Below, one piece after another: positions 17,770 through 27,332 of a stretch of 64,000 bases of DNA. The stretch is taken from contig NZ_AUBS01000002.1 of assembly GCF_000429365.1 (NCBI RefSeq), positions 1 through 64,000 of the forward strand, in the 5' to 3' direction. Numbering within the stretch: position 1 is the first letter of the stretch; the number at the start of each line of letters is the position of its first letter. The notes under the pieces are model-generated. The model had not been told where the DNA came from, did no database searches, and was given only the letters and a program-made list of their open reading frames with translations. A program made the translations under genes and the position numbers. Source of the stretch: Pseudodonghicola xiamenensis DSM 18339. Lineage in GTDB: Bacteria; Pseudomonadota; Alphaproteobacteria; Rhodobacterales; Rhodobacteraceae.

Positions 17770-19089
17770 TCAGTTCTGCAAGGGCGACCATGACGGATCA
17801 GACGCCCCGCCCGGGGTCCGCACGGGACGCAGATTTCGCCCAGTGATGTCGACAGTGTAAAGCGTCGCCTGGCCGGCGGCGCCCTTGCTTTCACGGGTGA
17901 ACATGATCACCCGGCCATTGGGTGCCCAGGTCGGGCCTTCATCCAGGAACGACGCAGTCAGCAGCCGTTCCTCGGAGCCGTCGGTACGCATCACACCAAT
18001 GTGAAACCGGCCCTGGTTCTGCTTGGTGAAGGCGATCATGTCACCGCGCGGCGACCAGACCGGCGTGCCATAACGGCCCTGGCCGAAACTGATCCGCCGC
18101 GCTTCGCCGCCACGCGCCGGCATGATGTAAAGCTGCTGGGTGCCGGACCGATCGCTTTCGAACACGATCTGGCTGCCATCGGGCGAATAGCTTGGCGCGG
18201 TTTCGATCGACGGCGCATTGGTCAACCGGGTCTGCTGCCCCGAGGCGATGTCCATTTCATAGATATCGGTATTACCGCCCTGCTCCAGCGAGAACACCAC
18301 CGTGCGCCCGTTCGGCGAGAACCGCGGCGCAAAGCTCATGGTGCCCTCGCGGGTCTCCAGCACCCGACGCTTCACCTGCCCCACATCCAGCACATAGATG
18401 CGCGGAAAGCCGGTCTCGAAACTGGTATAGAGCACCCGATCGCCGGTGGGCGAGAACCGCGGCGCCAGCACGATCGAGGCACTATCGGTCAGATACTGCA
18501 CGTTGGCGCCATCGTAATCCATGATCGCCAGCCGTTTCTTGCGATCGTTCTTCGGCCCGCTCTCGGACACGAAGACAACCCGGCTGTCGAAATAGCCACC
18601 CTCGCCGGTGATCCGGCTATAAACCGCATCGGCCACCTTGTGGGCCATCCGCCGCCAGCCCTCAGAGGTGCCGGAGAACTGCAGCCCGCTGCCCAATTCG
18701 GCACCGGAAAACACATCCCAGACCCGGAACCGCACCGTCAGCCGGCTGCCCGAGACGGACACCGCGCCAGTGATCAGCGCCTGCGCATTCACCGCCTTCC
18801 AGTCGGCGAACTGGATGGGCGCGTCGAAATTATCGATCTTGCTGATATAGGCGCTGGCCGGGACCTCTCGGAACAGGCCGGTTCCCGACAGGTCGGCGGC
18901 GATCACCCGCCCCAATTCGCGCGACAGATCTGCCGCGGCCGGGGTGTCGGGCACAAAGTCGGGCACCGCGTAGGGCATCGGTTCGATCACCCCTTCGGTG
19001 ATCTCGATCCGCAGGGGGCCGTTCTGCGCCGCGGCCGCCTGGGTCAACACTGCCCAGCCCAGCAAGACAGTCAGCAGAAGTCTGGTCAT
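17770..19089 (-). CDS. tolB: Tol-Pal system beta-propeller protein TolB
   Basis: A 439-residue periplasmic protein with a signal peptide (residues 1-21, ending AAAAQ), an N-terminal domain, and a six-bladed propeller. The TolB repeats are readable as [40 protein letters not shown] and [10 protein letters not shown]. TolB binds Pal and is reached by TolA during cell constriction. Its ATG overlaps the tolA stop (19086-19089), so the two are translationally coupled. Order tolQ-tolR-tolA-tolB-pal-cpoB is complete. Confidence 0.96.
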   Translation of the reverse strand: MTRLLLTVLLGWAVLTQAAAAQNGPLRIEITEGVIEPMPYAVPDFVPDTPAAADLSRELGRVIAADLSGTGLFREVPASAYISKIDNFDAPIQFADWKAVNAQALITGAVSVSGSRLTVRFRVWDVFSGAELGSGLQFSGTSEGWRRMAHKVADAVYSRITGEGGYFDSRVVFVSESGPKNDRKKRLAIMDYDGANVQYLTDSASIVLAPRFSPTGDRVLYTSFETGFPRIYVLDVGQVKRRVLETREGTMSFAPRFSPNGRTVVFSLEQGGNTDIYEMDIASGQQTRLTNAPSIETAPSYSPDGSQIVFESDRSGTQQLYIMPARGGEARRISFGQGRYGTPVWSPRGDMIAFTKQNQGRFHIGVMRTDGSEERLLTASFLDEGPTWAPNGRVIMFTRESKGAAGQATLYTVDITGRNLRPVRTPGGASDPSWSPLQN

Positions 19090-20267
19090 TTGATCCGCAT
19101 CCTCTCCGGATTGAATGTCATCTCAATATCGCGCCACTGGTCGTATTTGTCTGCCGGCAACGTGTATCCTTTCGACCCGCAGCGGATGATTGCCCGCCGC
19201 GCGGCATCGAATGCCTGTTTTGCCGATCTTTCATCGCCACCGGAACTGTCGACCATCCGGATCGTGCCGATTTCGGGCTTACCGTCCGGTGTTAACGAAA
19301 CCGCGACAGTCACCGTGGTCGAAAGCGCTGCCGAAGACAGCGACCCGACGTTCCAGCAGGCCGAGACCGCGACGCGCAGCGATTCCTTCTCGCCCGCGCT
19401 GAGCGGCGGGCCGGCCGGGGCGCCGCGCGCCGGAGCACGGGTTTCGCCCGCCCCTCCCATTGCCTCGGCCAGGGCCGAGGCCACACCGCTACGCGTCGCG
19501 GCGCTTTCCGCCGGGGTTGCCGGTTTCGGCGTCTCGGGCTTGCTGACCGCCGGCTTCGGGGTCTCCGGCTTCGGAGTGTCTGGCTTGGGCGCCTCCGCCG
19601 CCGCAGTCTCGACCGGCCCCTCGGGCCGGCGCTGTGGCCGGGTTGCCGGCCGCGGCGAGGCGCTCGGTGCCAGAGCCTGCGGTTCGGGCTCCCTGGTGGT
19701 CTCGGGCGTAATCTCGGTCACGGCCTCTTCCGGCGCCGTGGCCTGCTGCTGCTCGCGCGGTGTCTCGACCGAAGGCGCGGCCTCGGCGATCACCTCCTCG
19801 CGCAGCACGGGATCAGGCTCCGCCTCAGGTGGCGGCGGCGCGATGGCCTCGGGCGCCACCCGTTCGACCCGGCGTGCCGGCGGACGCGGCGCTTCGGCCA
19901 CGACCGAGGCAGTCTCGTTCGGGGCCGGCTGCTGCACTGGTGCGACTGGCGGCGGCAAGGGGGCCGGAACGGGCTCTGGCTCTGGCGCAGGCTTCGGCGG
20001 GATCGGTCGCGTCGGCGGGGTTTCCGGCACAGGCTCAGGCGCCGCCACCTCGGTGTCGGGCGCAGGCGTGGCCTCGGGCATGCTCACCTCTGCGGCAATG
20101 GCCGGCGGGGCTTGCTGCGCCGAAAGCGCGGCATATTCCTCGGCGCTGATCACGGTCACGTCCTGCACCTCGAAAGGTTTCGGATCAGACCGGAACACGC
20201 CCCCGAGGAACGCCCAGCCCAGCAGCGTCACATGGACGACCGCCGAAATTTTGGTGCCTGTCTGCAC
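19086..20267 (-). CDS. tolA: TolA-like energy-transducing protein
   Basis: A 393-residue protein with one N-terminal membrane helix (about residues 8-25, [16 protein letters not shown]) and a long Pro/Glu/Ala-rich extension with repeated [12 protein letters not shown] units that spans the periplasm. A small C-terminal domain from about 290 shows [33 protein letters not shown] and [17 protein letters not shown]. It carries force from TolQR to TolB/Pal. The start is GTG 20267, 6 bases past the tolR stop. Compared with E. coli TolA, the middle is Pro-rich rather than a Lys/Ala helix. Confidence 0.9.
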   Translation of the reverse strand: MQTGTKISAVVHVTLLGWAFLGGVFRSDPKPFEVQDVTVISAEEYAALSAQQAPPAIAAEVSMPEATPAPDTEVAAPEPVPETPPTRPIPPKPAPEPEPVPAPLPPPVAPVQQPAPNETASVVAEAPRPPARRVERVAPEAIAPPPPEAEPDPVLREEVIAEAAPSVETPREQQQATAPEEAVTEITPETTREPEPQALAPSASPRPATRPQRRPEGPVETAAAEAPKPDTPKPETPKPAVSKPETPKPATPAESAATRSGVASALAEAMGGAGETRAPARGAPAGPPLSAGEKESLRVAVSACWNVGSLSSAALSTTVTVAVSLTPDGKPEIGTIRMVDSSGGDERSAKQAFDAARRAIIRCGSKGYTLPADKYDQWRDIEMTFNPERMRIK

Positions 20268-20273
20268 CTTCGC

Positions 20274-20747
20274 TCACCCGGCCTTGTCCAGCGTCGGCCC
20301 GCCGGTATCGGTTACCAGTCCGACATTGGAAAACCCGCCTGCGTTGAGCGCGCCCATCACCTGCATCACGGTCTCATAGGGAATGGACCCGTCGGCGCGC
20401 AGATAGACCCGATCGCTGCCGCGCTCGGCGGCAATGGCGCGCAGCTTGCCGATCAATTCGTCACGGGGCACCGGCGTGGTCTGGATCTGTATCTCACCCG
20501 CCGCAGTAATGGTGACTGTCAGCGGCTCTTCCTGTTCGCTCGGCAGGGCGCTGGCGGCAGTCTTCGGCAACTCGACCGGCACCCCCACGGTCAGAAGCGG
20601 CGCGGCCACCATGAAAATGATCAGCAGAACCAGCATCACGTCGACAAACGGCGTGATATTGATCTCGGCCATCGGCCGTGCCCGGCGCCGACCGCGCCCG
20701 CGGCGGCGCCCGCCGCCCGCGTCCTGCGCCTGAACCCCTGCACCCAT
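20274..20747 (-). CDS. tolR: TolR, ExbD-type biopolymer transport protein
   Basis: A 157-residue single-pass protein. A very basic, Gly/Arg-rich cytoplasmic tail is followed by PMAEINITPFVDVMLVLLIIFMVAAPLL, whose Asp in FVDVML is the proton-path residue of TolR/ExbD. The periplasmic domain ends in the TolR-type helix TVMQVMGALNAGGFSNVGLVTD. It forms the proton-driven motor with TolQ. It starts 3 bases after the tolQ stop. Confidence 0.95.
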   Translation of the reverse strand: MGAGVQAQDAGGGRRRGRGRRRARPMAEINITPFVDVMLVLLIIFMVAAPLLTVGVPVELPKTAASALPSEQEEPLTVTITAAGEIQIQTTPVPRDELIGKLRAIAAERGSDRVYLRADGSIPYETVMQVMGALNAGGFSNVGLVTDTGGPTLDKAG

Positions 20748-20750
20748 GGA

Positions 20751-21458
20751 TCAGGCGTCCAGCTGACGGCTGAGGATGGTCGAAAATTCATCAGCGAAGG
20801 CCTCATAGCCGCCGATGATACGATCGCTGTCCGCGCTCAGCTTGTTGTAGAAAATCACTGCCGGAATCGCCGCCAGGAGCCCCAGCCCAGTGGCCAGAAG
20901 CGCCTCGGCGATGCCCGGCGCCACCACGGCAAGGTTGGTGTTCTGCTGCGCAGCGATCTGGATAAAGGCGTGCATGATGCCCCAAACAGTCCCGAACAAT
21001 CCGATGAAGGGCGCGGTCGAGCCGACGGTCGCCAGCACCGGCAAGCCCTTTTGCAGCGCCTCCGCCTCCTTGGCGATGGCCACATCCATGCTGCGATCAA
21101 TCCGGGCATGTGCCCCGGCGATCAAGCCACCATCATTGCGATGCGAGCGCCGCCATTCCACCATGCCCGCGGCAAACACCCGCTGCGCCCCGCCCTGGGG
21201 CTGCGGTCCGATCTCATCGAACAAGCCATCAAGCGGCTCGCCCGACCAGAAGGCCTCGTCAAAGGCCGAGCCCTCCGCCCGCGCGGTGCGATAGCCGATA
21301 AGTTTCTGAAAAATGATCGACCAGGACCAGAAAGAGGCGAGGATCAGAACCCCCATCACCAGCTTCACGATCAAGGTGGCCCGCGCGAAAAGAGCCCACA
21401 GCGAGAAATCCATCTGCTGCGCCAGCGCCAGAGTGTCTGCTTCCATAAGCCTGCTCAT
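20751..21458 (-). CDS. tolQ: TolQ, MotA/TolQ/ExbB proton channel protein
   Basis: A 235-residue inner-membrane motor protein with three membrane helices: about residues 25-45 (FARATLIVKLVMGVLILASF); PVLATVGSTAPFIGLFGTVWGIMHAF; and PGIAEALLATGLGLLAAIPAVIFYN. The last two form the conserved proton-channel domain. ATG 21458 has AGGAGA directly upstream; ATG 21446 is possible. It is the first tol motor gene, 80 bases after ybgC. Confidence 0.96.
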   Translation of the reverse strand: MSRLMEADTLALAQQMDFSLWALFARATLIVKLVMGVLILASFWSWSIIFQKLIGYRTARAEGSAFDEAFWSGEPLDGLFDEIGPQPQGGAQRVFAAGMVEWRRSHRNDGGLIAGAHARIDRSMDVAIAKEAEALQKGLPVLATVGSTAPFIGLFGTVWGIMHAFIQIAAQQNTNLAVVAPGIAEALLATGLGLLAAIPAVIFYNKLSADSDRIIGGYEAFADEFSTILSRQLDA

Positions 21459-21538
21459 GTCTCCTAGGCCGGATTCTGCGCCGGCCCATTTGTACTGAGT
21501 CTAGCGCAGTCTGTGGATAAAAGCCATTCCCCCCGCGC

Positions 21539-21940
21539 CTACTCCAGGTCCGCCTGCAACAATGCGCGAATCTCCGCTGGCAGGCGCACCGGCTTGCCGG
21601 CGGCATTCATGCAGACAGCCAGAACCGAGGCGGTAAAGATCGGCTGATCCCCCCGTTTGACCACCTGATCCATGGTCAACCGCACCCCCGACAGCTCCCG
21701 CAGACGGGTCTCGACGATCAGCTCGTCCTCGAATTTCGCGGTCGCCAGATATTCCGCCTCGATCTTACGCACCACCCAGACGATGCCCGCCTCGCGCATG
21801 GCGTTCTGATCGTTGCCGAGCTGACGCACCCAATCGCTGCGGGCGCGTTCGATATAGCGCAGGTAATTGGCGTGATAGACGATCCCGGCCATATCGGTAT
21901 CTTCGTAGTAGACCCGAACGGAATAGAGATGTGCTGTCAT
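21539..21940 (-). CDS. ybgC: YbgC, tol-pal-associated acyl-CoA thioesterase
   Basis: A 133-residue hot-dog-fold thioesterase. The active-site block YYEDTDMAGIVYHANYLRYIERARSDW at residues 11-37 includes the catalytic Asp of the YbgC/4-HBA thioesterase family. It hydrolyses acyl-CoAs and is almost always found with the tol genes, where it touches phospholipid metabolism. Its ATG overlaps the stop of the upstream unknown gene by 4 bases. Confidence 0.93.
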   Translation of the reverse strand: MTAHLYSVRVYYEDTDMAGIVYHANYLRYIERARSDWVRQLGNDQNAMREAGIVWVVRKIEAEYLATAKFEDELIVETRLRELSGVRLTMDQVVKRGDQPIFTASVLAVCMNAAGKPVRLPAEIRALLQADLE

Positions 21941-22560
21941 AGGGCAGGCTCCATCCGGGCGAACAGACGCAACGCATGGGCCGGATCGCGCGCCACCGAC
22001 GGCAACACGGGATCATAACCCGCCCGGATCAGCCCGGCGACCTCCGGGCGCAGAATGATGGTGTCCCCCGCTACGGCCAGGGGCGAGCGATCCCGAAACG
22101 CCCCCTCCGACCAGAGCAGGAAGACCTGCGCCACTTGCGCCAGGGCCAACTCCTCGGCCGGCAGCCGCGACAACGCCTTGTCCATCCGCAGAAAGACAAA
22201 GGCCGCCTTGATCGCCCCCTCGGCATCGAAGCGAAACACACGATACTGATTGGCTCCCTCGGCCTCGAGACGCGCCACCAGATCGGCCAAGCCCGGCAAC
22301 AGACCGTCAAGCCCCGGAACCTGCGGCAGCTCGGCCCAATCACGGAAGAAAAAGACCATGCAGTTGCTGCCCAGCTCGGCGTCGGTCTCGGCCAGCTTGT
22401 GACCCGACAGCGCCGCCAGCGCTTCGAAAGCCCCCTTGACGACACTCAATGTCTCATCCTCGACCCCGAAGACGATGGGGGCGATCGGCCGGCCCCAACG
22501 CGCAAATAGGAATTCTCCGCTCTCGCGGGTGAACAACGCCTCGATCTCTTGCGGTGTCAC
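21937..22560 (-). CDS. Protein of unknown function, coupled to ybgC
   Basis: A 207-residue, soluble, Ala/Leu-rich protein without signal peptide or membrane helix. It starts with MTPQEIEALFTRESGEFLFARWGRPIAPIVFG and has a conserved-looking GSNCMVFFFRDWAELPQVPGL segment and RVFRFDAEGAIKAAFVFLRMD. I cannot assign a family. It starts with GTG 22560, and its stop overlaps the ybgC start (ATGA), so it is the first gene of the ybgC-tol transcription unit. Translational coupling to ybgC is the only hint of function and suggests a link to envelope or lipid metabolism. Confidence 0.75.
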   Translation of the reverse strand: MTPQEIEALFTRESGEFLFARWGRPIAPIVFGVEDETLSVVKGAFEALAALSGHKLAETDAELGSNCMVFFFRDWAELPQVPGLDGLLPGLADLVARLEAEGANQYRVFRFDAEGAIKAAFVFLRMDKALSRLPAEELALAQVAQVFLLWSEGAFRDRSPLAVAGDTIILRPEVAGLIRAGYDPVLPSVARDPAHALRLFARMEPAL

Positions 22561-22899
22561 TTCCGGGCCTCCTTATTCGTCCCCCAGTCCTACCGCTCCG
22601 CGCCCGCGCCCGCAACCGAGGCGCCGCATCGCGGCAATATGGCGCTGCCTTCAGCTTCTCTTCGTCCGAAATACGGCTGCCGGAGGCACGCCCCGCAGGG
22701 GCGTTTCACCCTTTCGGCGGAAGCCGCAGCCCTGCCCCCTGCTCCAGAAGCCCCCCCCCCTGGCTTGCATGTCCCCAACCGATCAGCGTCAGCCAGGCCG
22801 CCGCCAACTTTCAACGGCTCCCCAGTTAGCGAGCGCGGCCGAAGCGGACGGCGGAGATGCACGCAACCTGCCCCCTGACGATCTTCGCCAGTTCCGCCA
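22561..22899. other. Non-coding gap between ruvB and the ybgC-tol operon
   Basis: This 339-base GC-rich stretch holds a run of ten C's near 22750. Open frames exist but none has a ribosome site or family-like protein. It should contain the end of the ruvB transcript and the promoter of the ybgC-tol operon, though I cannot pick out a convincing promoter. Confidence 0.6.
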
Positions 22900-23928
22900 T
22901 CACTTGCCGAAAAGATCGCTTTGCCGCCCGGAGGCGGGCATCGGCAACCCCAGATGATCCCAGGCCTTCTGCGCCAACATCCGGCCGCGCGGCGTGCGCT
23001 GGATCAGCCCCTGTTGCAGCAGATAGGGTTCGATCACCTCTTCCAGCGCATCGCGGCTTTCCGACAGTGCCGCCGACAGGGTTTCTATCCCCACCGGGCC
23101 ACCGGCGTAATTCTCGGCGATCAGGCCCAGATAGCGCCGGTCCGCCCCGTCAAGACCGATCGGGTCCACCCCCAACCTGGTCAGCGCGCTGTCGGCCAAT
23201 TCGCGCGAGATGGTGCCATCGCCCTCGACCACCGCGAAATCGACCACCCGCCGCAGCAGCCGGCCGGCGATCCGCGGCGTGCCCCGCGCACGCCGGGCAA
23301 TCTCGCGGGCGCCTTCGGGATCGGCCGGCGCGCCCAGCTTGCGGGCATTGCGGGTGACGATCTCGTACAGCTCGTCCTCGGTGTAGAATTGCAACCGGGT
23401 CGGAATACCGAAACGATCACGCAGCGGCGTGGTCAACAGCCCCATCCGCGTCGTCGCCCCGACCAGGGTGAAGGGCTGAAGCTCGATCCGCACGGTACGC
23501 GCCGCCGGCCCCTCACCGATCACCAGATCGAGCTCGTAATCCTCCATCGCCGGATAGAGCACCTCTTCCACCGCCGGATTCAGCCGATGGATTTCGTCGA
23601 TGAAGAGAACGTCGCGCGCCTCGAGATTGGTCAGAATCGCCGCCAGATCGCCGGCCTTGGCCAGCACCGGACCCGAGGTCATGCGGAAATTCACCCCCAG
23701 CTCGCGCGCCATGATCTGCGCCAGCGTGGTCTTGCCCAGCCCCGGGGGACCGTGAAACAGCGTGTGGTCCATCGCTTCGCCACGCTGGCGGGCGGATTGG
23801 ATGAAGATGCGCAGGTTCGCCCGCGCCTCGGCCTGACCGATGAAATCATCCAGCACCTGCGGGCGCAGCGCGCGATCATTATCCTCGGGCAAGGGCTCGG
23901 GTCGCAAAGTGGGGTCGGGGTCGGTCAT
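22900..23928 (-). CDS. ruvB: Holliday junction branch migration helicase RuvB
   Basis: A 342-residue AAA+ motor that drives branch migration with RuvA. The start shows the typical [20 protein letters not shown]. Walker A GPPGLGKT is at residues 60-67 and Walker [11 protein letters not shown] near 129-138. Also present are [20 protein letters not shown] (sensor I and arginine finger region) and the C-terminal winged helix [14 protein letters not shown]...[14 protein letters not shown]. It is the last gene of ruvC-ruvA-ruvB, 110 bases after ruvA. Confidence 0.97.
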   Translation of the reverse strand: MTDPDPTLRPEPLPEDNDRALRPQVLDDFIGQAEARANLRIFIQSARQRGEAMDHTLFHGPPGLGKTTLAQIMARELGVNFRMTSGPVLAKAGDLAAILTNLEARDVLFIDEIHRLNPAVEEVLYPAMEDYELDLVIGEGPAARTVRIELQPFTLVGATTRMGLLTTPLRDRFGIPTRLQFYTEDELYEIVTRNARKLGAPADPEGAREIARRARGTPRIAGRLLRRVVDFAVVEGDGTISRELADSALTRLGVDPIGLDGADRRYLGLIAENYAGGPVGIETLSAALSESRDALEEVIEPYLLQQGLIQRTPRGRMLAQKAWDHLGLPMPASGRQSDLFGK

Positions 23929-24038
23929 CCTGTCGTCACCTGCGTCACAAGTTCCGCCCGGCGTTTACACCGGGCCGCCACCGGCCGCTCCCCCGGTCCA
24001 ATATGGCCTGGTGCAATATGGAAAAGATCCGGCATCCC

Positions 24039-24725
24039 CTATCCCTTCGGCGCCAGGAGCTTCAGGGCCGCCCTGATCAGCGCGGCCTCATTTGCCTCGG
24101 GGTTGTCTCCGGCGACCTCCGCCACTGCGGCCGCGGCCTCCGACGGGCCGTAACCGAGGTTCGACAGGGCAGACAGCGCATCCGCCTGCGCGCTGGCCGA
24201 GGTCGCGCGGGGCTTGGCGGCGGGCTTTCTGGGCGCCCTCCCCGTCGGCTCGACCACATCGACCACCGGAGCAGGCTCCGGCCCGTCCATCGCTTCGACG
24301 ACGGAACCGCCCAAAGCCATCACCCCCGGCGCCTTGTCCTTGAGATCCAGCACGATCCGCTGCGCCGTCTTCGGGCCGACCCCCTTGGCCGCCTTGACCG
24401 AGGCCCAGTCTCCCAGAGCGATGGCGCGACCAACGCCATCGGGCCCCAGCGTGCCGAGGATCGCCAGAGACACCTTGGCGCCGACCCCCTGCACGCTCAT
24501 CAGCAGGCGGTGCCATTCCTTTTCCACCAACGTCGGAAAGCCGAAAAGCTGCATCAAATCTTCGCGTACCACCAGATCGGTATAGAGAGAGACGGCCTCC
24601 CCCACAGCGGGCAGAGTGGCCAACGTCCGGTCGGAACAATAAACAAGATATCCGACCCCACCGACATCGAGCAGCACATGATCCTCGGCCCGGTAGCCGA
24701 TCCGCCCGGTCAGCCGCCCGATCAT
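24039..24725 (-). CDS. ruvA: Holliday junction DNA helicase subunit RuvA
   Basis: A 228-residue junction-binding protein. It begins [29 protein letters not shown], the standard OB-fold start. Two helix-hairpin-helix regions follow: [17 protein letters not shown] and [23 protein letters not shown] long Pro/Ala-rich linker precedes the C-terminal RuvB-contact domain [23 protein letters not shown] 24725 is used and overlaps the ruvC stop by 4 bases; the frame runs on upstream but only as the complement of ruvC. Confidence 0.96.
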   Translation of the reverse strand: MIGRLTGRIGYRAEDHVLLDVGGVGYLVYCSDRTLATLPAVGEAVSLYTDLVVREDLMQLFGFPTLVEKEWHRLLMSVQGVGAKVSLAILGTLGPDGVGRAIALGDWASVKAAKGVGPKTAQRIVLDLKDKAPGVMALGGSVVEAMDGPEPAPVVDVVEPTGRAPRKPAAKPRATSASAQADALSALSNLGYGPSEAAAAVAEVAGDNPEANEAALIRAALKLLAPKG

Positions 24726-25225
24726 GCGCCCACCTCGCGCAGACGCATCGCACCATGGGTGCCGCCGTAATAGGCATGACAGATCGCGATAGCGAGCGCA
24801 TCGGCCGCATCGGGCCCCGCCGGCTCGCACCCGGGGAGTTGCAGCTTGACCATGTGAATTACCTGTTCCTTTGCCGCATGCCCCACACCAACCACCGTCT
24901 TCTTCACCCGGTTGGGAGCATATTCCCCAATCCTGAGCCCGCCCTGTGCAAGCGTCAGCAGCGCCGCCCCCCGGGCCTGCCCAAGCTTCAGCGTCGCCAC
25001 CCCATCCTTGTTGACGAAAGTCTGTTCGATCGCAGCCTCGTCCGGGGCGAAATCGCCGATCACCCGGTCCAGTTGCCGGTGCAGCGACAGCAACCGCGCG
25101 GCCAGATCATCCGAGGCCTGAGACTTGCACAACCCGTTCGCAACGTGCCTGAGCCGCCCGTTTTGCGATTCGATCACGCCCCAGCCAAGGGTTCTCAACC
25201 CCGGATCAATGCCCAAAATCCGCAT
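24722..25225 (-). CDS. ruvC: Crossover junction endodeoxyribonuclease RuvC
   Basis: A 167-residue Holliday junction resolvase. The acidic active-site residues are visible in [10 protein letters not shown] (Asp7), in [11 protein letters not shown] (Glu), and in [14 protein letters not shown] (two Asp). The [13 protein letters not shown] and [10 protein letters not shown] blocks are typical. ATG 25225 is chosen because the family's invariant start falls there; the frame stays open further upstream without similarity. First gene of the ruvCAB operon. Confidence 0.96.
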   Translation of the reverse strand: MRILGIDPGLRTLGWGVIESQNGRLRHVANGLCKSQASDDLAARLLSLHRQLDRVIGDFAPDEAAIEQTFVNKDGVATLKLGQARGAALLTLAQGGLRIGEYAPNRVKKTVVGVGHAAKEQVIHMVKLQLPGCEPAGPDAADALAIAICHAYYGGTHGAMRLREVGA

Positions 25226-25566
25226 GCCTGCCCGGCTCCGCCCGGTATTGTTGCTTTTTGGATGCAGTAGCACGAAAGGCGAACATCGTCCAAGAAATTC
25301 GGCCCGCCAAAAAGCTCGGAGAAGATTTCCGCGCAATATCGCACGATACGCTCGTTTCTTCGACCACAAGACCCGCCGCATCGAACACACGCCGGTTTCT
25401 TCGCAGTTTCGCAGGCTGTTTCACAGCGCTTCGCTGCAACGCAGAAGTCATGCACAAATCGCATATGAACTATGCAGACAGCCCAGATTGCGCACTCAAT
25501 TTGGTCAGATTATGTGCGCCGCAGAAACGAAACACACTTCACTCTTGTTAAGAAGGACCTGGTCAA
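25226..25566. other. Divergent intergenic region between ruvC and the DUF1127 gene
   Basis: A 341-base, comparatively AT-rich gap that must hold the promoters of ruvCAB (left) and of the small DUF1127 gene (right). A plausible promoter for the latter is TTGCGC at 25488-25493, a 17-base spacer and TATGTG at 25511-25516, but both boxes are weak. Nothing else is recognisable. Confidence 0.4.
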
Positions 25567-25785
25567 ATGGCTGCATTCGACTCCCACCGCACTACCTATG
25601 GCTCGGCCGCCCTGTTCGGCCGTATCGGCGCTGTTATCTGCAACGTGATCGCCGCTGTTGCATCCTGGAACGACACCCGCGTTACTCGCAACGCGCTCTC
25701 TGCTCTGAGCGATCGTGAGCTGGAAGACATCGGCCTGAATCGCGCCGACATCGAGTTCGTCGCCCAGCGTAAAGCACTGTCGTAA
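25567..25785 (+). CDS. Small DUF1127-domain protein
   Basis: A 72-residue protein. The second half carries the DUF1127 (YjiS-like) motif TRNALSALSDRELEDIGLNRADIEFVA, and the first half has an amphipathic/hydrophobic stretch ALFGRIGAVICNVIAAVASW. AAGAAGGA lies about 9 bases before the ATG. In Rhodobacter, small Arg-rich DUF1127 proteins affect RNA turnover and stress response, and one such gene carries stress sRNAs in its 3' region; whether that holds here is unknown. The gene stands alone with its own strong terminator, and its codon use looks like that of a well-expressed gene. Confidence 0.9.
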   Translation: MAAFDSHRTTYGSAALFGRIGAVICNVIAAVASWNDTRVTRNALSALSDRELEDIGLNRADIEFVAQRKALS

Positions 25786-25829
25786 GACAGGCCCAAAGTG
25801 CTGCGGCCCCGGGCTCCGGGGCAAAATCG

Positions 25830-25875
25830 AAACGCCACGCGACCAGAGAAGTCGCGCGGCGTTTCCTTGTTTTTA
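25830..25875 (+). terminator. Strong Rho-independent terminator after the DUF1127 gene
   Basis: AAACGCCACGCGAC (25830-25843) pairs with GTCGCGCGGCGTTT (25851-25864) with one mismatch across a 7-base loop. CCTTGTTTTTA follows. A 3' transcript of about 90 bases between the stop codon and this end would be well defined. Confidence 0.88.
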
Positions 25876-25925
25876 GGGGGCCCCACCGCAATCCGGCGCT
25901 TGGCGACCTGGGAAAGGTGGAGAAT

Positions 25926-26270
25926 TCAGAACGTCCAGCTGCGGATTTCCTGCGCGACCCGGTCCGACAATGGCTCACGCCGCATGACCCAGGCCCCTGC
26001 GGCCTCTGCCAGAGTGCCCCGCGCCAGACGATCGACCCGGCTGTCATAGGTTACCGGCCCGACAGCTGCGATCAGCCCCGCCTTGAACAACAAGAACACA
26101 AGCAGGCAAAGCACCAGCCCCTTCAGCGGCAGGCCCGACCGGCGGCGACGCGGCGCGGCGATCAGCAAACCGTCGGCGCGCAGACAGGCATCGGCACCGT
26201 GCCGCAGTGCCTGACGCTTGCGGTTCAACCGCTCCACGCGGTGATGAAACTCGATCTCCTGATGCACCAC
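25926..26270 (-). CDS. Single-pass membrane protein of unknown function
   Basis: A 114-residue protein with a basic, His/Arg-rich cytoplasmic start (HHRVERLNRKRQALRHG), a further PRRRRSGLP charge cluster, and one membrane helix near residues 49-68 (LKGLVLCLLVFLLFKAGLI). About 45 outside residues end in AQEIRSWTF. I do not recognise the family. It lies between the DUF1127 terminator and prmA, on the prmA strand but 105 bases past the prmA stop. The start ATG 26270 is the first in frame. Confidence 0.6.
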   Translation of the reverse strand: MVHQEIEFHHRVERLNRKRQALRHGADACLRADGLLIAAPRRRRSGLPLKGLVLCLLVFLLFKAGLIAAVGPVTYDSRVDRLARGTLAEAAGAWVMRREPLSDRVAQEIRSWTF

Positions 26271-26375
26271 GGCGGCCTCTCCTTTGAGAGCCCCGCTTGT
26301 CGGTGGGGCAAAGGTCAGGCTGAAGTATGGCAGAAATCGAGCAATTATCTCAAATTATTCTAAAACCCGCCCGAT

Positions 26376-27248
26376 TTACGCCGTCTTTTGCAAAAGCAGC
26401 GTAGTCCAGTCACCAATCCTTTCGTCTTCGACGAAATTGACACCGGATTGGAAATAAACCTCACGCACTTCATCGGCTTGCTCATTCAACAGCCCCGACA
26501 GGATCGCATAGCCGCCGGGACGCAGATGCGCCGCCAGATCAGGGGCCAGGGCGACCAGCGGCCCCTTGAGGATATTGGCAAAGATCAGATCGTAAGGCGC
26601 GTTTGCCTCGATATCGGGATGAGCGAAGCCGGCGGCCTCGACGCAATGCACCTGCCCCTCCATGCCATTGGCCTTGAGGTTGGCCTCGGCCACATCCACC
26701 GCGACTTGGTCGATATCGCTGGCGATGAAGGTGCCGTCCCAGACCCGCGCCGCGGCCATGGCCAGCACGGCAGTGCCGCAGCCGATATCGGCAACCTTGT
26801 CGGCCTTGAACCCTTGCGTCACCAGCCGGTCCAACGCACGCAGGCAGCCCAGAGTGGTGCCGTGGTGGCCGGTGCCAAAGGCCATTGCGGCCTCGATCAA
26901 CAGCGGAATGCGGTCGGCGGGCACTTTGTCGGCATCGTGGCTGCCGTAAAGGAAGAACCGCCCGGCCTCGACGGGGGCCAGTTCGCGGCGCACATGGGCA
27001 ACCCAGTCGGTTTCCGGCAGTTCCGAGATCGCGAAATCCTTCGCGCCATAGGCCGCCGCCAGCAGCGCCAGTTCGACCGTATCGGGGCTTTCGGTGAAAT
27101 AACCGCCGACTTCCCACAGGCCCGACCCGTCCTCAAGTTCGAAGACACCGACGCCGGTAGGTTCGGGCTCCATGCCTTCCATCGCCTCGGCCAGCGCCTC
27201 GGCCTGTTTCTTTCCGGTCAGGGTGGTCAGGGCGGTAAAGGTCGGCAT
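26376..27248 (-). CDS. prmA: Ribosomal protein L11 methyltransferase PrmA
   Basis: A 290-residue SAM-dependent enzyme that methylates ribosomal protein L11. The SAM site is VADIGCGTAVLAMAAARVW with the acidic ASDIDQVAVD. Preceding it is the PrmA-specific AMAFGTGHHGTTLGCLRALD, and after it DLIFANILKGPLVALAPDLAAHLRPGGYAILSGLL. The N-terminal L11-recognition domain is somewhat diverged from the E. coli form, as usual in Alphaproteobacteria. Stand-alone transcription is likely. Confidence 0.93.
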   Translation of the reverse strand: MPTFTALTTLTGKKQAEALAEAMEGMEPEPTGVGVFELEDGSGLWEVGGYFTESPDTVELALLAAAYGAKDFAISELPETDWVAHVRRELAPVEAGRFFLYGSHDADKVPADRIPLLIEAAMAFGTGHHGTTLGCLRALDRLVTQGFKADKVADIGCGTAVLAMAAARVWDGTFIASDIDQVAVDVAEANLKANGMEGQVHCVEAAGFAHPDIEANAPYDLIFANILKGPLVALAPDLAAHLRPGGYAILSGLLNEQADEVREVYFQSGVNFVEDERIGDWTTLLLQKTA

Positions 27249-27332
27249 CGGAAACTCCTGATAACTGTCGCGCCGGGCCTAGGGCCGCGCGGGCGCGACG
27301 TCAAGCATGCTGCGCGCCTCACCGGATGACAG

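Noticed and set aside
22745..22760. Run of ten cytosines as a phase-variation tract
   Set aside because: It lies in a non-coding gap, not in a gene or between promoter boxes that I can identify, so slippage would have no visible target.
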